A stretch of 64,000 nucleotides of DNA from Nocardia suismassiliense (GCF_900269665.1 NZ_LT985361.1:7309918-7373917), one strand, 5' to 3'. Shown: positions 37,165 through 46,277, numbered from the stretch's first letter. Numbers and translations: made by a program. Notes: a model not told the origin generated them from the letters alone.

Positions 37165-38169
37165 ATGGCGCGACCCACCATGGAAGATGTCGCCGAACGC
37201 GCCGGCGTCTCCCGCGCCCTCGTCTCCCTCGTCATGCGCAATTCACCGAAGGTCAGCGATCATCGGCGCCGCGCCGTGCTGGAGGCCGCGAAAGACCTCG
37301 GCTACCAGCCGCACATCATGGCGCGCTCGCTGGCCAGCCGAACCTCGAACATCGTCGGAGTCATGGTCTCCGACCTGCGCAACGCCTTCTTCGCCGACGT
37401 CGTCGAGGGAATGGACACCGCCGCACAGGAATCCGGCCTCGAGCTGATCCTCAACACCGGCCGCCGCAGCGCCGCCCGCGAGCGCACCGCGCTGGAAAGC
37501 CTGCTCGCCTTCCGCCCCGGCGGCATCATCCTGCTCTCCCCCATCCTGCCCGCCGCCGCCATTCGCGATGCGGCACAACAGGCCCCGCTGGTCCTGGTGT
37601 CGCGCAGCACCGCCATCAGCGACGTCGACACCATCAACGACGACGGCGAAACAGGTGCCGCGCTCGCCGTCGATCACCTTGCCTCCCTCGGCCATCGGCG
37701 CATCGTGCACCTCGACGGCGGCACCGCGTTCACCGCGGCCCCCCGCCGCAGGGGCTATCGCGCCGCGATGGAACGGCACGGCCTCGAACCGATGGTCATC
37801 CCCAGCGAACACACCGACTCCGCCGGCCTGGCCGCCGTCCAGAAACTGCTCAACCTCTTCACCCGCGACAACTTCCCCACCGCCCTGGTCTGCGGCAACG
37901 ACTTCAACGCCGTCGGCGCCATGTCCGCACTGGAAGAAGCCGGATTACGCGTCCCCGACGACGTCTCCATAGTCGGCTACGACAACACGTCCCTGGCCGC
38001 ACTCCGCCACGTCTCCCTCACCACGATCGACCAGCCCCGCGTCCAAATGGGCAGTCTCGCAATCGAAGCCCTAGTCGAACGCCTGCGCGCCGACCGCACC
38101 ACCCCGGTCCGTCGCCGCCTACAGCCTTCCCTCGTCGTCCGCGCGACCACCAGCGCCCCGACCCCCTGA
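37165..38169 (+). CDS. iolR: LacI-family regulator of the inositol locus
   Basis: 334-residue LacI/GalR repressor. The N-terminal HTH is MARPTMEDVAERAGVSRALV, followed by the hinge helix region QPHIMARSLASR; the C-terminal domain is a periplasmic-binding fold (GVMVSDLRNAFFADVVEGMD, VSIVGYDNTSLAALRHVSL). The start follows GGAACGGAGG. It diverges from the inositol operon over a gap holding three GAGCGCTC palindromes. The name iolR is by context; the corynebacterial IolR is of a different (GntR) family, so this is a functional label only. Confidence 0.85.
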   Translation: MARPTMEDVAERAGVSRALVSLVMRNSPKVSDHRRRAVLEAAKDLGYQPHIMARSLASRTSNIVGVMVSDLRNAFFADVVEGMDTAAQESGLELILNTGRRSAARERTALESLLAFRPGGIILLSPILPAAAIRDAAQQAPLVLVSRSTAISDVDTINDDGETGAALAVDHLASLGHRRIVHLDGGTAFTAAPRRRGYRAAMERHGLEPMVIPSEHTDSAGLAAVQKLLNLFTRDNFPTALVCGNDFNAVGAMSALEEAGLRVPDDVSIVGYDNTSLAALRHVSLTTIDQPRVQMGSLAIEALVERLRADRTTPVRRRLQPSLVVRATTSAPTP

Positions 38170-38230
38170 AACTTTCACTGCCCCAGGCAGTTCCACACCG
38201 CACGTCGAGATTTCACCAGGAGGAAAGTCG

Positions 38231-39250
38231 ATGACATCCCACAAAGCCGTCACCCTCGGCCTCGCAGGCACCGGCCGCATCGGCACCTCCCACGCCGAAA
38301 CCCTCAAAAACCTCCCCAACGTAGCCAATGTCCTGGTCGCCGACGCCGACCCCGACCGAGCCCGCACCACCGCCACCAAACTCGGCCTCGAATTCACTCC
38401 CGACCTCGACACCCTCTTCGCCGCCGACCTAGACGGCCTCATCATCGCCACCGCCACCGACTCCCACCCCGAACTCATCTGCCGCGCCGTAGACGCCGGC
38501 CTCCCCGTCTTCTGCGAAAAACCGGTAGCCGCCGACATCGAAGGCACCCTCGCAGTCCTCGACCACATCCAAAACTCCCCCACCCCAGTACAAATCGGCT
38601 TCCAACGCCGCTTCGACGCCGGCTACCAAGCCGCCCGCACCGCCATCACCTCCGGCTCCCTCGGCTGGCTCCACACCCTCCGAGCCACCTCCCACGACGC
38701 CACCCCACCCCCCGCCGACTACATCCCCCGCTCCGGCGGCATCTTCCGCGACTGCGGAGTCCACGACTTCGACATCATCCGCTGGGTAACCGGCCGCGAA
38801 ATCGTCTCGGTATACGCCACCGGATCCAACCGCGGCGACCCCTTCTTCACCGACGCAGGCGACGTCGACACCGCCGCAGTGCTCTTGCGCCTGGACGACG
38901 ACTCCCTCGCCACCGTCTCGTTGACCCGTTACAACGGCGCAGGTTACGACGTCCGCCTCGAAGCCCTCGGCTCCAAAGGCAACGCCATAGTCGGCCTGGA
39001 CGACCGCTCCCCCCTAACCTCAGTCGAACCCGACTACGTCCCCTCCACCTTCCCCGCCTACCCAGGGTTCATGGACCGCTTCCGTCGTGCGTACACCGAC
39101 GAACTCATCGCCTTCGTCTCGGTAGTCAACGGAACCCTCGAAAACCCCTGCAGCCCAGCGGATGCGCTTGAGGCGTTCTACGTAGCCGAGGCCTGCGAAC
39201 TCTCCCGTAGGGAAGCGCGCCCTGTCCAAGTAGCGGAAGTCCGCCGCTAA
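38231..39250 (+). CDS. iolG: Inositol 2-dehydrogenase-like oxidoreductase (Gfo/Idh/MocA)
   Basis: 339-residue NAD(P)-dependent dehydrogenase, first step of inositol breakdown (myo-inositol to 2-keto-inositol). The N-terminal Rossmann motif is GLAGTGRIGTSHAETL and the family EKP motif is in PVFCEKPVAAD; the catalytic D-x3-H region is DCGVHDFDIIRWV. Strong ribosome site (AGGAGGA). It lies 61 bp after the LacI gene. The third-position base use here is strikingly C-rich compared with neighbours. Other sugar specificity is possible, but the operon context favours inositol. Confidence 0.88.
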   Translation: MTSHKAVTLGLAGTGRIGTSHAETLKNLPNVANVLVADADPDRARTTATKLGLEFTPDLDTLFAADLDGLIIATATDSHPELICRAVDAGLPVFCEKPVAADIEGTLAVLDHIQNSPTPVQIGFQRRFDAGYQAARTAITSGSLGWLHTLRATSHDATPPPADYIPRSGGIFRDCGVHDFDIIRWVTGREIVSVYATGSNRGDPFFTDAGDVDTAAVLLRLDDDSLATVSLTRYNGAGYDVRLEALGSKGNAIVGLDDRSPLTSVEPDYVPSTFPAYPGFMDRFRRAYTDELIAFVSVVNGTLENPCSPADALEAFYVAEACELSRREARPVQVAEVRR

Positions 39251-39345
39251 TCGGCCGTCGTCAGTGGGCGCCTTGACGTATCGGGGACAGTCCACGATGA
39301 CCAGCTTGTTTGTGTGTAGTGGCGCAAACGACGTAGTCGCTCAGG

Positions 39346-39930
39346 TCATGTCGACTCTCGATCGATCGCGACCTCAACCGCTGGAAGCGGATCACGATTA
39401 CTAGGCGGAAGCGCACCACTATTCACGCCGAGATCAGCCCTCGCGCATGCGTAGAACTCATCGCGCCGAAGGGTCAGCTCCCTGTAGTGACGATAGTAAG
39501 CATCATGGTCAACCTCACCCCCACGGGTCGCCGACCGGAATTTCCAGGCCGCCTCATGCCACTTCCGTGCGGCGCCCACCGCTTGGGGTGAACCAAGAAG
39601 CAACACGGTCTCCCACTTGACTGACCGGTCTGCTGCTGCCTCTGCTAACGCTTGCTTGCCATCTTCGAGGTCGATCGGCTCAGAATTGGTCGGGTATCCG
39701 CTGGCCGCCGCCAGCCGATACACCACCCTCACATAGCGCTTCAGGGCGTTCGCGTACTCCATGTAGGCGATCAGCCGCTTGTCATCCCACCGCGTATCGT
39801 GACTCCTCTGCCACTTCGCCCGCTCAGTGAACGTCGTCGCGGTATACGTCGCGCCTGCACCGAGAAGCACACCGCCAATGGTCAACAACTGTTGAACTAT
39901 CGGACTCACTATTCGATTCTGCCTGCGCAC
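39346..39930 (-). CDS. Membrane-anchored protein of unknown function
   Basis: 194 residues from a GTG start. One hydrophobic segment near the N-terminus (VQQLLTIGGVLLGAGATYTA, residues ~12-31) should anchor it, followed by a charged, Trp- and Tyr-containing helical domain (KRLIAYMEYANALKRYVRVV, AARKWHEAAWKFRSATRG, YYRHYRELTLRRDEFYACAR). Not recognised. Base composition is less GC-rich than the inositol locus next to it, and it begins a stretch of genes that looks partly acquired. Confidence 0.65.
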   Translation of the reverse strand: MRRQNRIVSPIVQQLLTIGGVLLGAGATYTATTFTERAKWQRSHDTRWDDKRLIAYMEYANALKRYVRVVYRLAAASGYPTNSEPIDLEDGKQALAEAAADRSVKWETVLLLGSPQAVGAARKWHEAAWKFRSATRGGEVDHDAYYRHYRELTLRRDEFYACARADLGVNSGALPPSNRDPLPAVEVAIDREST

Positions 39931-40329
39931 ACAACGGAATTCGCCTTAACTGCCAAAATGACTCTGCGGGGGAGGTTGCACCTTACGCCTGGCGCTTACG
40001 TGCCTCGTCGGCACTCAAAGTCTCCGTCAGACACCAACCGTGAATGCACCCATTCAGCCGCTGTTCGGTTGACTCCCGACGTGTGAGGGTCTCCTGGCAG
40101 TGGAAGGATCGTCGAGGATCAACTCGTCCTGCGTCCAGCCCGGATCGGAAACCACGTGGGTCAGGTTAGCGTCGATCTCTGACGCATACGGGGCAGTGCG
40201 ACCCGGTATCCCGTCCTACCTACCGATCCGCTGAGGCCAGGCACTCACAACCCTGCCCTTGTCCACAGCTCGACTGTTTGGCCAGCACCGTCGTTCTATC
40301 GAGCAGCGCCGACAGCGCAGTCTCGGCGC
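39931..40329. other. 399-bp gap without a supported gene
   Basis: No gene with a start and ribosome site is seen. A minus-strand open stretch of about 45 codons around 40080-40210 reads like a protein tail (…THVVSDPGWTQDELILDD…) but is bounded by a stop and has no start. It may be the remnant of a decayed gene. Confidence 0.35.
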
Positions 40330-41169
40330 ATGGACCTTTACGGCGTCTGCTCGCGCGAACAACTCATTGCCGACGGTGTGCCGGCGACGACGGTCGACGA
40401 CCGTTGTCGCCGAGGCACATACGTCCGTCTCCTGCCACGCACATACTTGCTGGGCGCACCCACCGGTTTAGCACGATGTGCGGCCGTTGTGACTTGGATC
40501 CCGACAGCCGCGTTGAGCCACCGAACGGCCGGATGGCTGCACAATATGCTGCCGGAGCCGACTGTCTTCGAGGCAACCGTCCCGACGAGGATGCACCGTC
40601 GAAGCCCCGATTGGCTGACTCTGTACCGCCGGGATCTACCCGCCGATGCAGTGGAGGACATGTGGGGTATGCCGACCGTGAATGCTGCACAAACCCTGAT
40701 CGACTGCGTTTCGGTTATGCCAGAGGGGGACGCCGCCCGTCTGGTCGACAACCACGTCGACCGCTCCGTCGCGGCGTCCGAACTCGTCCACCCGTGCAGA
40801 TCAGGCAAACGAGGCTCGCCCGCGATGCGCCGGCAACTCCGCGAAGCAGCGCTGTACTCTGCATCGGAACCGGAGCGACTGTTCGCGCGCGCCCTCTCCA
40901 AACGTCGTCTGCACATGTTGGCAAACCATCCGATCGGACCGTACATATGCGACTTCGTAGACGAGCGGTCACGCACCGTCGTCGAAGTCGATGGTCGTGA
41001 ATTCCACAGCGAGCCAGAGGTATTCCGCCGTGACCGGCGGCGGCAGAACTGGCTGCAACTGCACGGCTGGCTGGTGCTCCGCTATGCCGCAGCGGACGTT
41101 TACACCGCGATCGATCGATGCGCGGACGAAGTGGTTTCGGTAGTCCGGGGGCGACGGCGAAACGCGTGA
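40330..41169 (+). CDS. AbiEi-like/DUF559 protein (Vsr-fold endonuclease domain)
   Basis: 279-residue protein of a large actinobacterial family. Residues ~1-60 look like the winged-helix AbiEi antitoxin-type domain (GVCSREQLIADGVPATTVDD, RGTYVRLLPRTYLL). Residues ~195-275 are a DUF559/Vsr-like nuclease fold: YICDFVDERSRTVVEVDGRE with the D-x(n)-E-x-D/G pattern, then RRDRRRQNWLQLHGWLVLRY. Function is not established; paralogues are common in mycobacteria. It lies just before McrBC, so a defence link is conceivable but unproven. Confidence 0.8.
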   Translation: MDLYGVCSREQLIADGVPATTVDDRCRRGTYVRLLPRTYLLGAPTGLARCAAVVTWIPTAALSHRTAGWLHNMLPEPTVFEATVPTRMHRRSPDWLTLYRRDLPADAVEDMWGMPTVNAAQTLIDCVSVMPEGDAARLVDNHVDRSVAASELVHPCRSGKRGSPAMRRQLREAALYSASEPERLFARALSKRRLHMLANHPIGPYICDFVDERSRTVVEVDGREFHSEPEVFRRDRRRQNWLQLHGWLVLRYAAADVYTAIDRCADEVVSVVRGRRRNA

Positions 41170-41178
41170 CGGCCTAGG

Positions 41179-41235
41179 CGGACAGTTTCCCGTACGAAAG
41201 CCTGATACAGGGCACGTTATCTTCGAAACTGTCCG
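41179..41235. repeat. Inverted repeat with 11-bp arms
   Basis: CGGACAGTTTC (41179-41189) and GAAACTGTCCG (41225-41235) are perfect complements 35 bp apart. They lie between the convergent ends of the AbiEi-like gene and mcrC, so a terminator is possible, though the loop is long for one. Confidence 0.5.
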
Positions 41236-41276
41236 TGCAGGCTGGGACACCCGGCTACCACCCGCGACTGCCGCCA

Positions 41277-42455
41277 CTACCGGTGCAGGATGGCTCGGGC
41301 CAGTGAATCTATCTCTGCCAGCAGCTGTTTCGGAGGCTGGGAAAGATCGAGGGCGTGACAGTGGATGGTGATGCCACAGTTTCTGATCTCGTGGATCGTT
41401 GCCGGCTCGTTGCCTTTGGCGTAGATCAGGTGTCCTTCCGGTAAGTCCAGGACAGCGCAGTAGGCGAGCATTTGATAGAGGTCGGCTTCGGGAAAGCCTT
41501 TGGGTCTTTCCGCTTTGTACTTGGCGTCGACCACCGCAACCGGGACGTCGTTGTCGTCGCACCACACGAGGTCGGGGATGAACTTGATACGGGATGCTTT
41601 GTCCAGGTGGCGGCCGAACTGGACCCTCGGGTGCCCGCCGAACTGGCGCATGGCCATGCCGACCGCGCCGGTGACAAAGTCCTCGTAGATGCGCCACATG
41701 TCGAACATGAAGCCGGATACCGCGAGGGATCCGTTGTTTTGATCGAAGGAACTGTTGTCGAGGATGACTTCGGACAGCCTGAGTAGGTCGTGGTAGCGGG
41801 CGTTTATTCGATCGAGTTGGCATTTCGGTGCTCGGCCACGGTTGGGTAGCATCGTGATCTCGTCGAGCAGCCAACGGAGTCGGCTCAGTTGCTGACGCGC
41901 CCCGACGCCGATGTCGGGGATGCTCAGCAGCCGCAACGTCGCCAGCAATACGATCTGGTTCTCGATGATGTCCGTGGTGAAATCGTCGTACTCGACGGCA
42001 ATCGGTAGCGGCAGCCCGTAGTTGCGCATGATCTGCTCACGGAACTGGACCCGACCGCGAACAACGGCCAGCGAATCCGACCTGGTGTGGTAGCCCTGGA
42101 GCAGCCCGCCTTCGATGGCACGAGAGGCGAGCCGCGAGAACGATTCGGCGACCGCCGGATACAACCCGGGCGCTTGGTCCAGGTGCACGAACTCCTCGCG
42201 CCAGATAGCGGGGTTCGAGCAGTAGCCGACAAAAAAGAGGAGTCTGTTCAACTCGGTGATCTTCGGGCGCACGTTGATTTGGATATCGCGATACGTTACC
42301 GACCCCACCTTGCTACCCGGCTTGATGGAGTACTGCCCTGACGGGGTTTGAGTCACCTTGGCGATCCCGAGTTGAGACAGTGCCTCGTATTCGCTCACCG
42401 ACAGAACGACCTTCTCTGGCGAGCCGAACTCGATCAGGTCAATCGGCGGCCGCAC
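41277..42455 (-). CDS. mcrC: McrC-type nuclease subunit of a modification-dependent restriction system
   Basis: 392-residue partner of McrB. The N-terminal half has the McrC beta-rich domain (YSIKPGSKVGSVTYRDIQIN, PKITELNRLLFFVGYCS) and the C-terminal half a PD-(D/E)xK nuclease: D295 in FIPDLVW and D310-x-K312 in VVDAKYK, with downstream QMLAYC. All catalytic residues appear intact. It begins 2 bp after mcrB, so the pair is certainly an operon. In the family, McrBC uses GTP to translocate and cut DNA with modified cytosines. Confidence 0.9.
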   Translation of the reverse strand: MRPPIDLIEFGSPEKVVLSVSEYEALSQLGIAKVTQTPSGQYSIKPGSKVGSVTYRDIQINVRPKITELNRLLFFVGYCSNPAIWREEFVHLDQAPGLYPAVAESFSRLASRAIEGGLLQGYHTRSDSLAVVRGRVQFREQIMRNYGLPLPIAVEYDDFTTDIIENQIVLLATLRLLSIPDIGVGARQQLSRLRWLLDEITMLPNRGRAPKCQLDRINARYHDLLRLSEVILDNSSFDQNNGSLAVSGFMFDMWRIYEDFVTGAVGMAMRQFGGHPRVQFGRHLDKASRIKFIPDLVWCDDNDVPVAVVDAKYKAERPKGFPEADLYQMLAYCAVLDLPEGHLIYAKGNEPATIHEIRNCGITIHCHALDLSQPPKQLLAEIDSLARAILHR

Positions 42456-42457
42456 GA

Positions 42458-43621
42458 TTACGCTTCCTGGCCATTATTTCGGCTGCTCACCAGTTCCCGG
42501 ATCCGCTGCAAGGAGTATCGCTCGTGCACATCGATACCGGGATCCCGGTAATGGAACTCCTCAAGCAGCGGCATCACTGACGTGTTCCAGGCGATATCAA
42601 TGCCCTTCGGTGTCGTCGCGGCGGGCCTCATGAAGTACGACGGACCGATCTTGAAGTCCCTGTCTTCGATCAGCCTGTTCAGCTCGTCCAAGAGCTCAGC
42701 AGCCTCGGACGGGTAACCCCGATCCGCCAACCACCTGCGCAGGATTCCGTTGGTCGGTTCTTCCGACGGATGCAGGTGCACAAACGAAAACCTCCGTCGC
42801 ATAGCGGAATCCATCGACGCGATCGAGCGATCGACCGTGTTCATCGTTCCTATGATCACGACATTCTTCGGCAGATAGAACGTTTCTACCTTTTCCGAGT
42901 ACAGCAGGTTGATGCTTTCATCCCGATACTCCAACAGGTAGTACAGCTCACCGAAGATCTTCGACAGGTTGCCGCGGTTGATCTCATCGATGATCAGTGT
43001 GTACAGCACGCCGGGGTTCTGCCGGGCGTCCTCGGCAAGCAGCCGCAGTGGCCCCTGATGGAGGCGATACGAGACCTGACCGTTGCTCGATCGGCCTGGC
43101 CGGAACCCTTCGAAGAAGTCTTCGTACGAGTACGACGGATGGAACTGGACGACCTTAACGTTCTCTGCGCTCGACAGGTGTTCGGCGAGCGCCTTCGCCA
43201 GGTAGGTCTTCCCGGTTCCCGGCGGACCGTAGAAGATCAGCTGTGGTCGATCCTTGAGTAGGTCGATGCATTGCTGGAGCCACGGCTTCGACATGAACAG
43301 GCGTTTCGCGAGCGCTTCTGTCGCATCGGGGAACTCGGGTTCAACCTCATCAATGGACGGCTGCTTCCCTTTGCGGCCCCACGTGATACCGAACGCATCT
43401 CTGAACACGTCCATCAACTCAGCGGCGTTTTCGAGAGTGAGCTGTAGCGACTGACTGCTCTTGGGATCTGATTCCCGCTTGTTCGAACCGAACGTCGACA
43501 AGTGCACCAACGGCCGCCCATCAGTGTCCGCGATCACCTGATATCGACAGCTGACCTCGTCCTCAGGTTTGTGCGGTCTGATGTTCTGCGACCCCTGAAC
43601 AATCTCGCGAATCCGTGCCAT
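42458..43621 (-). CDS. mcrB: McrB-type AAA+ GTPase with a short atypical N-terminal domain
   Basis: 387 residues. Walker A GPPGTGKT (132-139), Walker B TLIIDEIN (208-215) and the McrB signature MNTVDRS (260-266) identify the GTPase motor, which with McrC restricts modified DNA. The first ~85 residues are not the classical McrB DNA-binding domain: they contain STFGSNKRESDPKSSQSLQL and ENAAELMDVFRDAFG, a pattern that recalls PC4/YdbC-type single-strand-binding folds (tentative). The protein that recognises modified bases may therefore be this small domain. AGGGAG precedes the ATG. Confidence 0.9.
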   Translation of the reverse strand: MARIREIVQGSQNIRPHKPEDEVSCRYQVIADTDGRPLVHLSTFGSNKRESDPKSSQSLQLTLENAAELMDVFRDAFGITWGRKGKQPSIDEVEPEFPDATEALAKRLFMSKPWLQQCIDLLKDRPQLIFYGPPGTGKTYLAKALAEHLSSAENVKVVQFHPSYSYEDFFEGFRPGRSSNGQVSYRLHQGPLRLLAEDARQNPGVLYTLIIDEINRGNLSKIFGELYYLLEYRDESINLLYSEKVETFYLPKNVVIIGTMNTVDRSIASMDSAMRRRFSFVHLHPSEEPTNGILRRWLADRGYPSEAAELLDELNRLIEDRDFKIGPSYFMRPAATTPKGIDIAWNTSVMPLLEEFHYRDPGIDVHERYSLQRIRELVSSRNNGQEA

Positions 43622-43758
43622 CCAAGACTCCCTGCTGCCCCGCGCTCGATAGTGGACGTCACGACCTCAATCGGAACGTTCCAGTGCGGCCCAGACTAGC
43701 GCCGGCCCCCGACAATCCGAGGTAGGCACGAGTGCTCGGATCCAGCCAGTCGGAGCGC

Positions 43759-45177
43759 TTACGCCGGTAGCAGGCGGGCGACGACCTCAGCCAACTGCTT
43801 GACGTTGCGGCACTCGTGCATGGTGACGTGCTCGACATAGACGTGGGCGGCGGAGTCGCCGGTGGACCAGGAGCGGGAGGGTTCTGGGTTGAGCCAGTAG
43901 GCGTGTTTGGCTCTGTCGCACATGGTCTGCAGCGCATCGAGATTGGGGTCGGTGCGGTTGGTGCGGGCGTCGCCGAGGATTAGGAGGGAGGTTCGGGGGC
44001 CTAGGGCGTCGAGGTAGTTGTCGGTGAAACCTTGGAGGGCTTCGCCGTAGTTGCTGCTGCCGTAGCGGGCGACGTTGGAGTTGCGGATGATGTGGGCGGC
44101 TAGGCCTGGGGTGGGGGGTTCACCTGGGGTGAAGAAGTCGGTGATTTCGTCGCAGGTGTCTATGAAGCCGAAGCTGCGGACCTTGGTGAATTGGTCTTGT
44201 AGGGCTTGGATCAGTTGGAGGGTGAATTCGGCGAAGCCGGTTACTGAGCCGGAGAGGTCGGCTAGGACTACCAGGTCGGGGCGGCCGTGTTTGCGGGAGC
44301 GGAGGACGGGGGTGATGGGGACGCCGCCGGTGGACATGGAGCGGCGGAGGGTGCGGCGCATGTCTATTTGGCCGCGGACGGATTTGCGGCGGCGGGCGGC
44401 TAGGCGGGTGGCTAGTTTGCGGGCCAAAGGGGTTACCAGGCGGCGCATTTCGGCTAGGTCTTGTTCGCGGGCGCCTAGGAAGTCGACCTGGTCTGGACTG
44501 GATTCGACGCCGCGGCGGGCGATGTATTCGGTGCCGCGGAGTTGGGCGGAGCGTAAGCGGGCCTCGGTTTGGACGGCGGTGCGGAATTGGGTGAGGCGGC
44601 GGTTGGCTTCGATGGTGCGGACGGCGGTGTCGAGGGGGGATGCGCCGGTTGTGTCCGCGGTGATGCGGGCGATGAGGTCTTCTGTGCGTAGGGATCTCAT
44701 GGTCAGGTACGAGGACCAGCCTGCGCCCGAGGCGGTGGTGACGGGGGCGGAGGTTTGGCCGGTGCCTGCTCCGCCGTAGGCGCCGAGTTGGGTCAGGGCT
44801 TGGCGGGCTAGGTCGGCTCCGGCGGCGGGGTCGTCTTCGGTGAGCGCGGTGGTGAGGCGATCTCGAAGCGACTCAATGGATTCCGGGGTCGCAGCAGGTG
44901 CTTGTTGCGGCTGTTCCGTGGTCAGGAAGTAGAGGTCGAAGAGTTGGTTGAAGACTGTGCGTTGGCCGTTGCGGCGGAGGAGGCAGGCGGCCATCCCGGA
45001 ACGCAGTCGGTTGCGGTCGGATAGGCCGAGGGCGAGCATTGCTTCTGCGGCGTCGATGGTTTCGCTGGGGCCGGCGTTGATTCCGTGGTCACGGAGTAGG
45101 CCCACGAACTCGACAAGGCGGTCGGTGATCGTGTCGGAAGGCTGTTGGGGAACAGAGTTACGGCGCGACGACGTCAT
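43759..45177 (-). CDS. VWA-domain protein (CoxE-like)
   Basis: 472 residues. The C-terminal third is a von Willebrand A domain with the MIDAS motif DLSGS (307-311) in LVVLADLSGSVTGFAE and the later LLILGDARTN aspartate; the N-terminal part is helical (VEFVGLLRDHGINAGPSETI), typical of CoxE-like partners of MoxR ATPases. A GAGGAGA ribosome site precedes the ATG. It follows the MoxR gene on the same strand (124 bp). Such pairs act as ATP-driven metal-insertion or assembly chaperones; the client is not visible here. Confidence 0.88.
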   Translation of the reverse strand: MTSSRRNSVPQQPSDTITDRLVEFVGLLRDHGINAGPSETIDAAEAMLALGLSDRNRLRSGMAACLLRRNGQRTVFNQLFDLYFLTTEQPQQAPAATPESIESLRDRLTTALTEDDPAAGADLARQALTQLGAYGGAGTGQTSAPVTTASGAGWSSYLTMRSLRTEDLIARITADTTGASPLDTAVRTIEANRRLTQFRTAVQTEARLRSAQLRGTEYIARRGVESSPDQVDFLGAREQDLAEMRRLVTPLARKLATRLAARRRKSVRGQIDMRRTLRRSMSTGGVPITPVLRSRKHGRPDLVVLADLSGSVTGFAEFTLQLIQALQDQFTKVRSFGFIDTCDEITDFFTPGEPPTPGLAAHIIRNSNVARYGSSNYGEALQGFTDNYLDALGPRTSLLILGDARTNRTDPNLDALQTMCDRAKHAYWLNPEPSRSWSTGDSAAHVYVEHVTMHECRNVKQLAEVVARLLPA

Positions 45178-45301
45178 ATCGCCGTCTCCTCAGTGTCAAG
45201 GCATTCGAGGCGGGGACCTTGGGATACACCGCAGTGCTGGCGCGGCACTGTTGCGCCGGCTTCGAGGACCTTAGAGACGGACCGCGGGGCCGACTGGCCA
45301 T

Positions 45302-46180
45302 TCACTTCGCTGGCCCCTCATCGGTATCCAACGACAGGCGCTCAGCCGCAATGCGGTGGTCCGCTTGAGATTTCAGCAGTACGCCGAGGGTTGAGCGGAC
45401 AACGCCACCGGTCAAGGAGCGGGTGCCGAGCGCTACGAGAGTTCTTGCCCAGTCGACGGTTTCGGCGATGGACGGTGGTTTGCGAAGGGACAGTTCGCGT
45501 AACGCGCTCACGACGCGGACCACGGGTTCGCCCAACGCCTCGTCCAGCTCCGGGACCTTCATGCGGACGATGGCTCGCTCCAATTCGGCTGTGGGGTAGT
45601 CGATGTGGAGGTAGAGGCAGCGGCGCTTGAGTGCGTCGGAGAGGTCGCGGTTGGCGTTGGAGGTGACGAGGACGAAGGGTTCGCGGACGGCGGTGATGGT
45701 GCCGAGTTCTGGGATGCTGACCTGGTAGTCGCCGAGGACTTCCAGCAGCAGGCCTTCCAGCTCGACGTCGGCCTTGTCTAGTTCGTCGATGAGCAGCACG
45801 GTGGGGTTCGGGTTGCGGATGGCGGCGAGGAGGGGGCGGGCGAGGAGGAACTCCTCGGTGAAGACGTGGTCGCGGGTGCTGTCCCAGCCTTCGCGCTCGG
45901 AGGTGATGCGGAGCAGTTGTTTGGCGTGGTTCCACTCGTAGAGGGCACGGGACTCGTCGATGCCTTCGTAGCACTGCAGGCGGACGAGGTCGGCGGTGGT
46001 CGCGGTGGCGACGGCTTTGGCGAGCTCGGTTTTGCCGACACCGGCCGGCCCCTCGATCAGGAGGGGTTTGCCGAGGTGGCCGGCGAGGAAGACGGCGGTG
46101 GCGATATCGAGGGACGGGAGGTACCCGGCCTCGGTGAGCCGCTGCGTGACTTCGTCGACGGAGCCAAAGAACTTACTCAT
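45302..46180 (-). CDS. MoxR-family AAA+ ATPase
   Basis: 292 residues. Walker A GPAGVGKT (44-51), Walker B TVLLIDELDKAD, sensor VTSNANRDLSDALKRRC with the arginine-finger region, and a C-terminal lid. It is paired with the VWA protein downstream, the usual MoxR-VWA module (CoxD/CoxE style). TACACT (minus strand, 46194 down to 46189) lies 8 nt before the ATG, which suggests a leaderless transcript. Confidence 0.93.
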   Translation of the reverse strand: MSKFFGSVDEVTQRLTEAGYLPSLDIATAVFLAGHLGKPLLIEGPAGVGKTELAKAVATATTADLVRLQCYEGIDESRALYEWNHAKQLLRITSEREGWDSTRDHVFTEEFLLARPLLAAIRNPNPTVLLIDELDKADVELEGLLLEVLGDYQVSIPELGTITAVREPFVLVTSNANRDLSDALKRRCLYLHIDYPTAELERAIVRMKVPELDEALGEPVVRVVSALRELSLRKPPSIAETVDWARTLVALGTRSLTGGVVRSTLGVLLKSQADHRIAAERLSLDTDEGPAK

Positions 46181-46277
46181 CAGTAGACAGTGTAGATCGC
46201 CCGGCTACCAGGCCTTCGTCACGCAACCCGCAAGCGCCACTTGAACTGAACCGCACTCGAGGTTTTATGGTCGGCCC

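Noticed and set aside
40080..40210. Minus-strand frame reading ...THVVSDPGWTQDELILDD...
   Set aside because: Looks protein-like but is preceded in frame by a stop with no usable start or ribosome site; kept only as a possible gene remnant.
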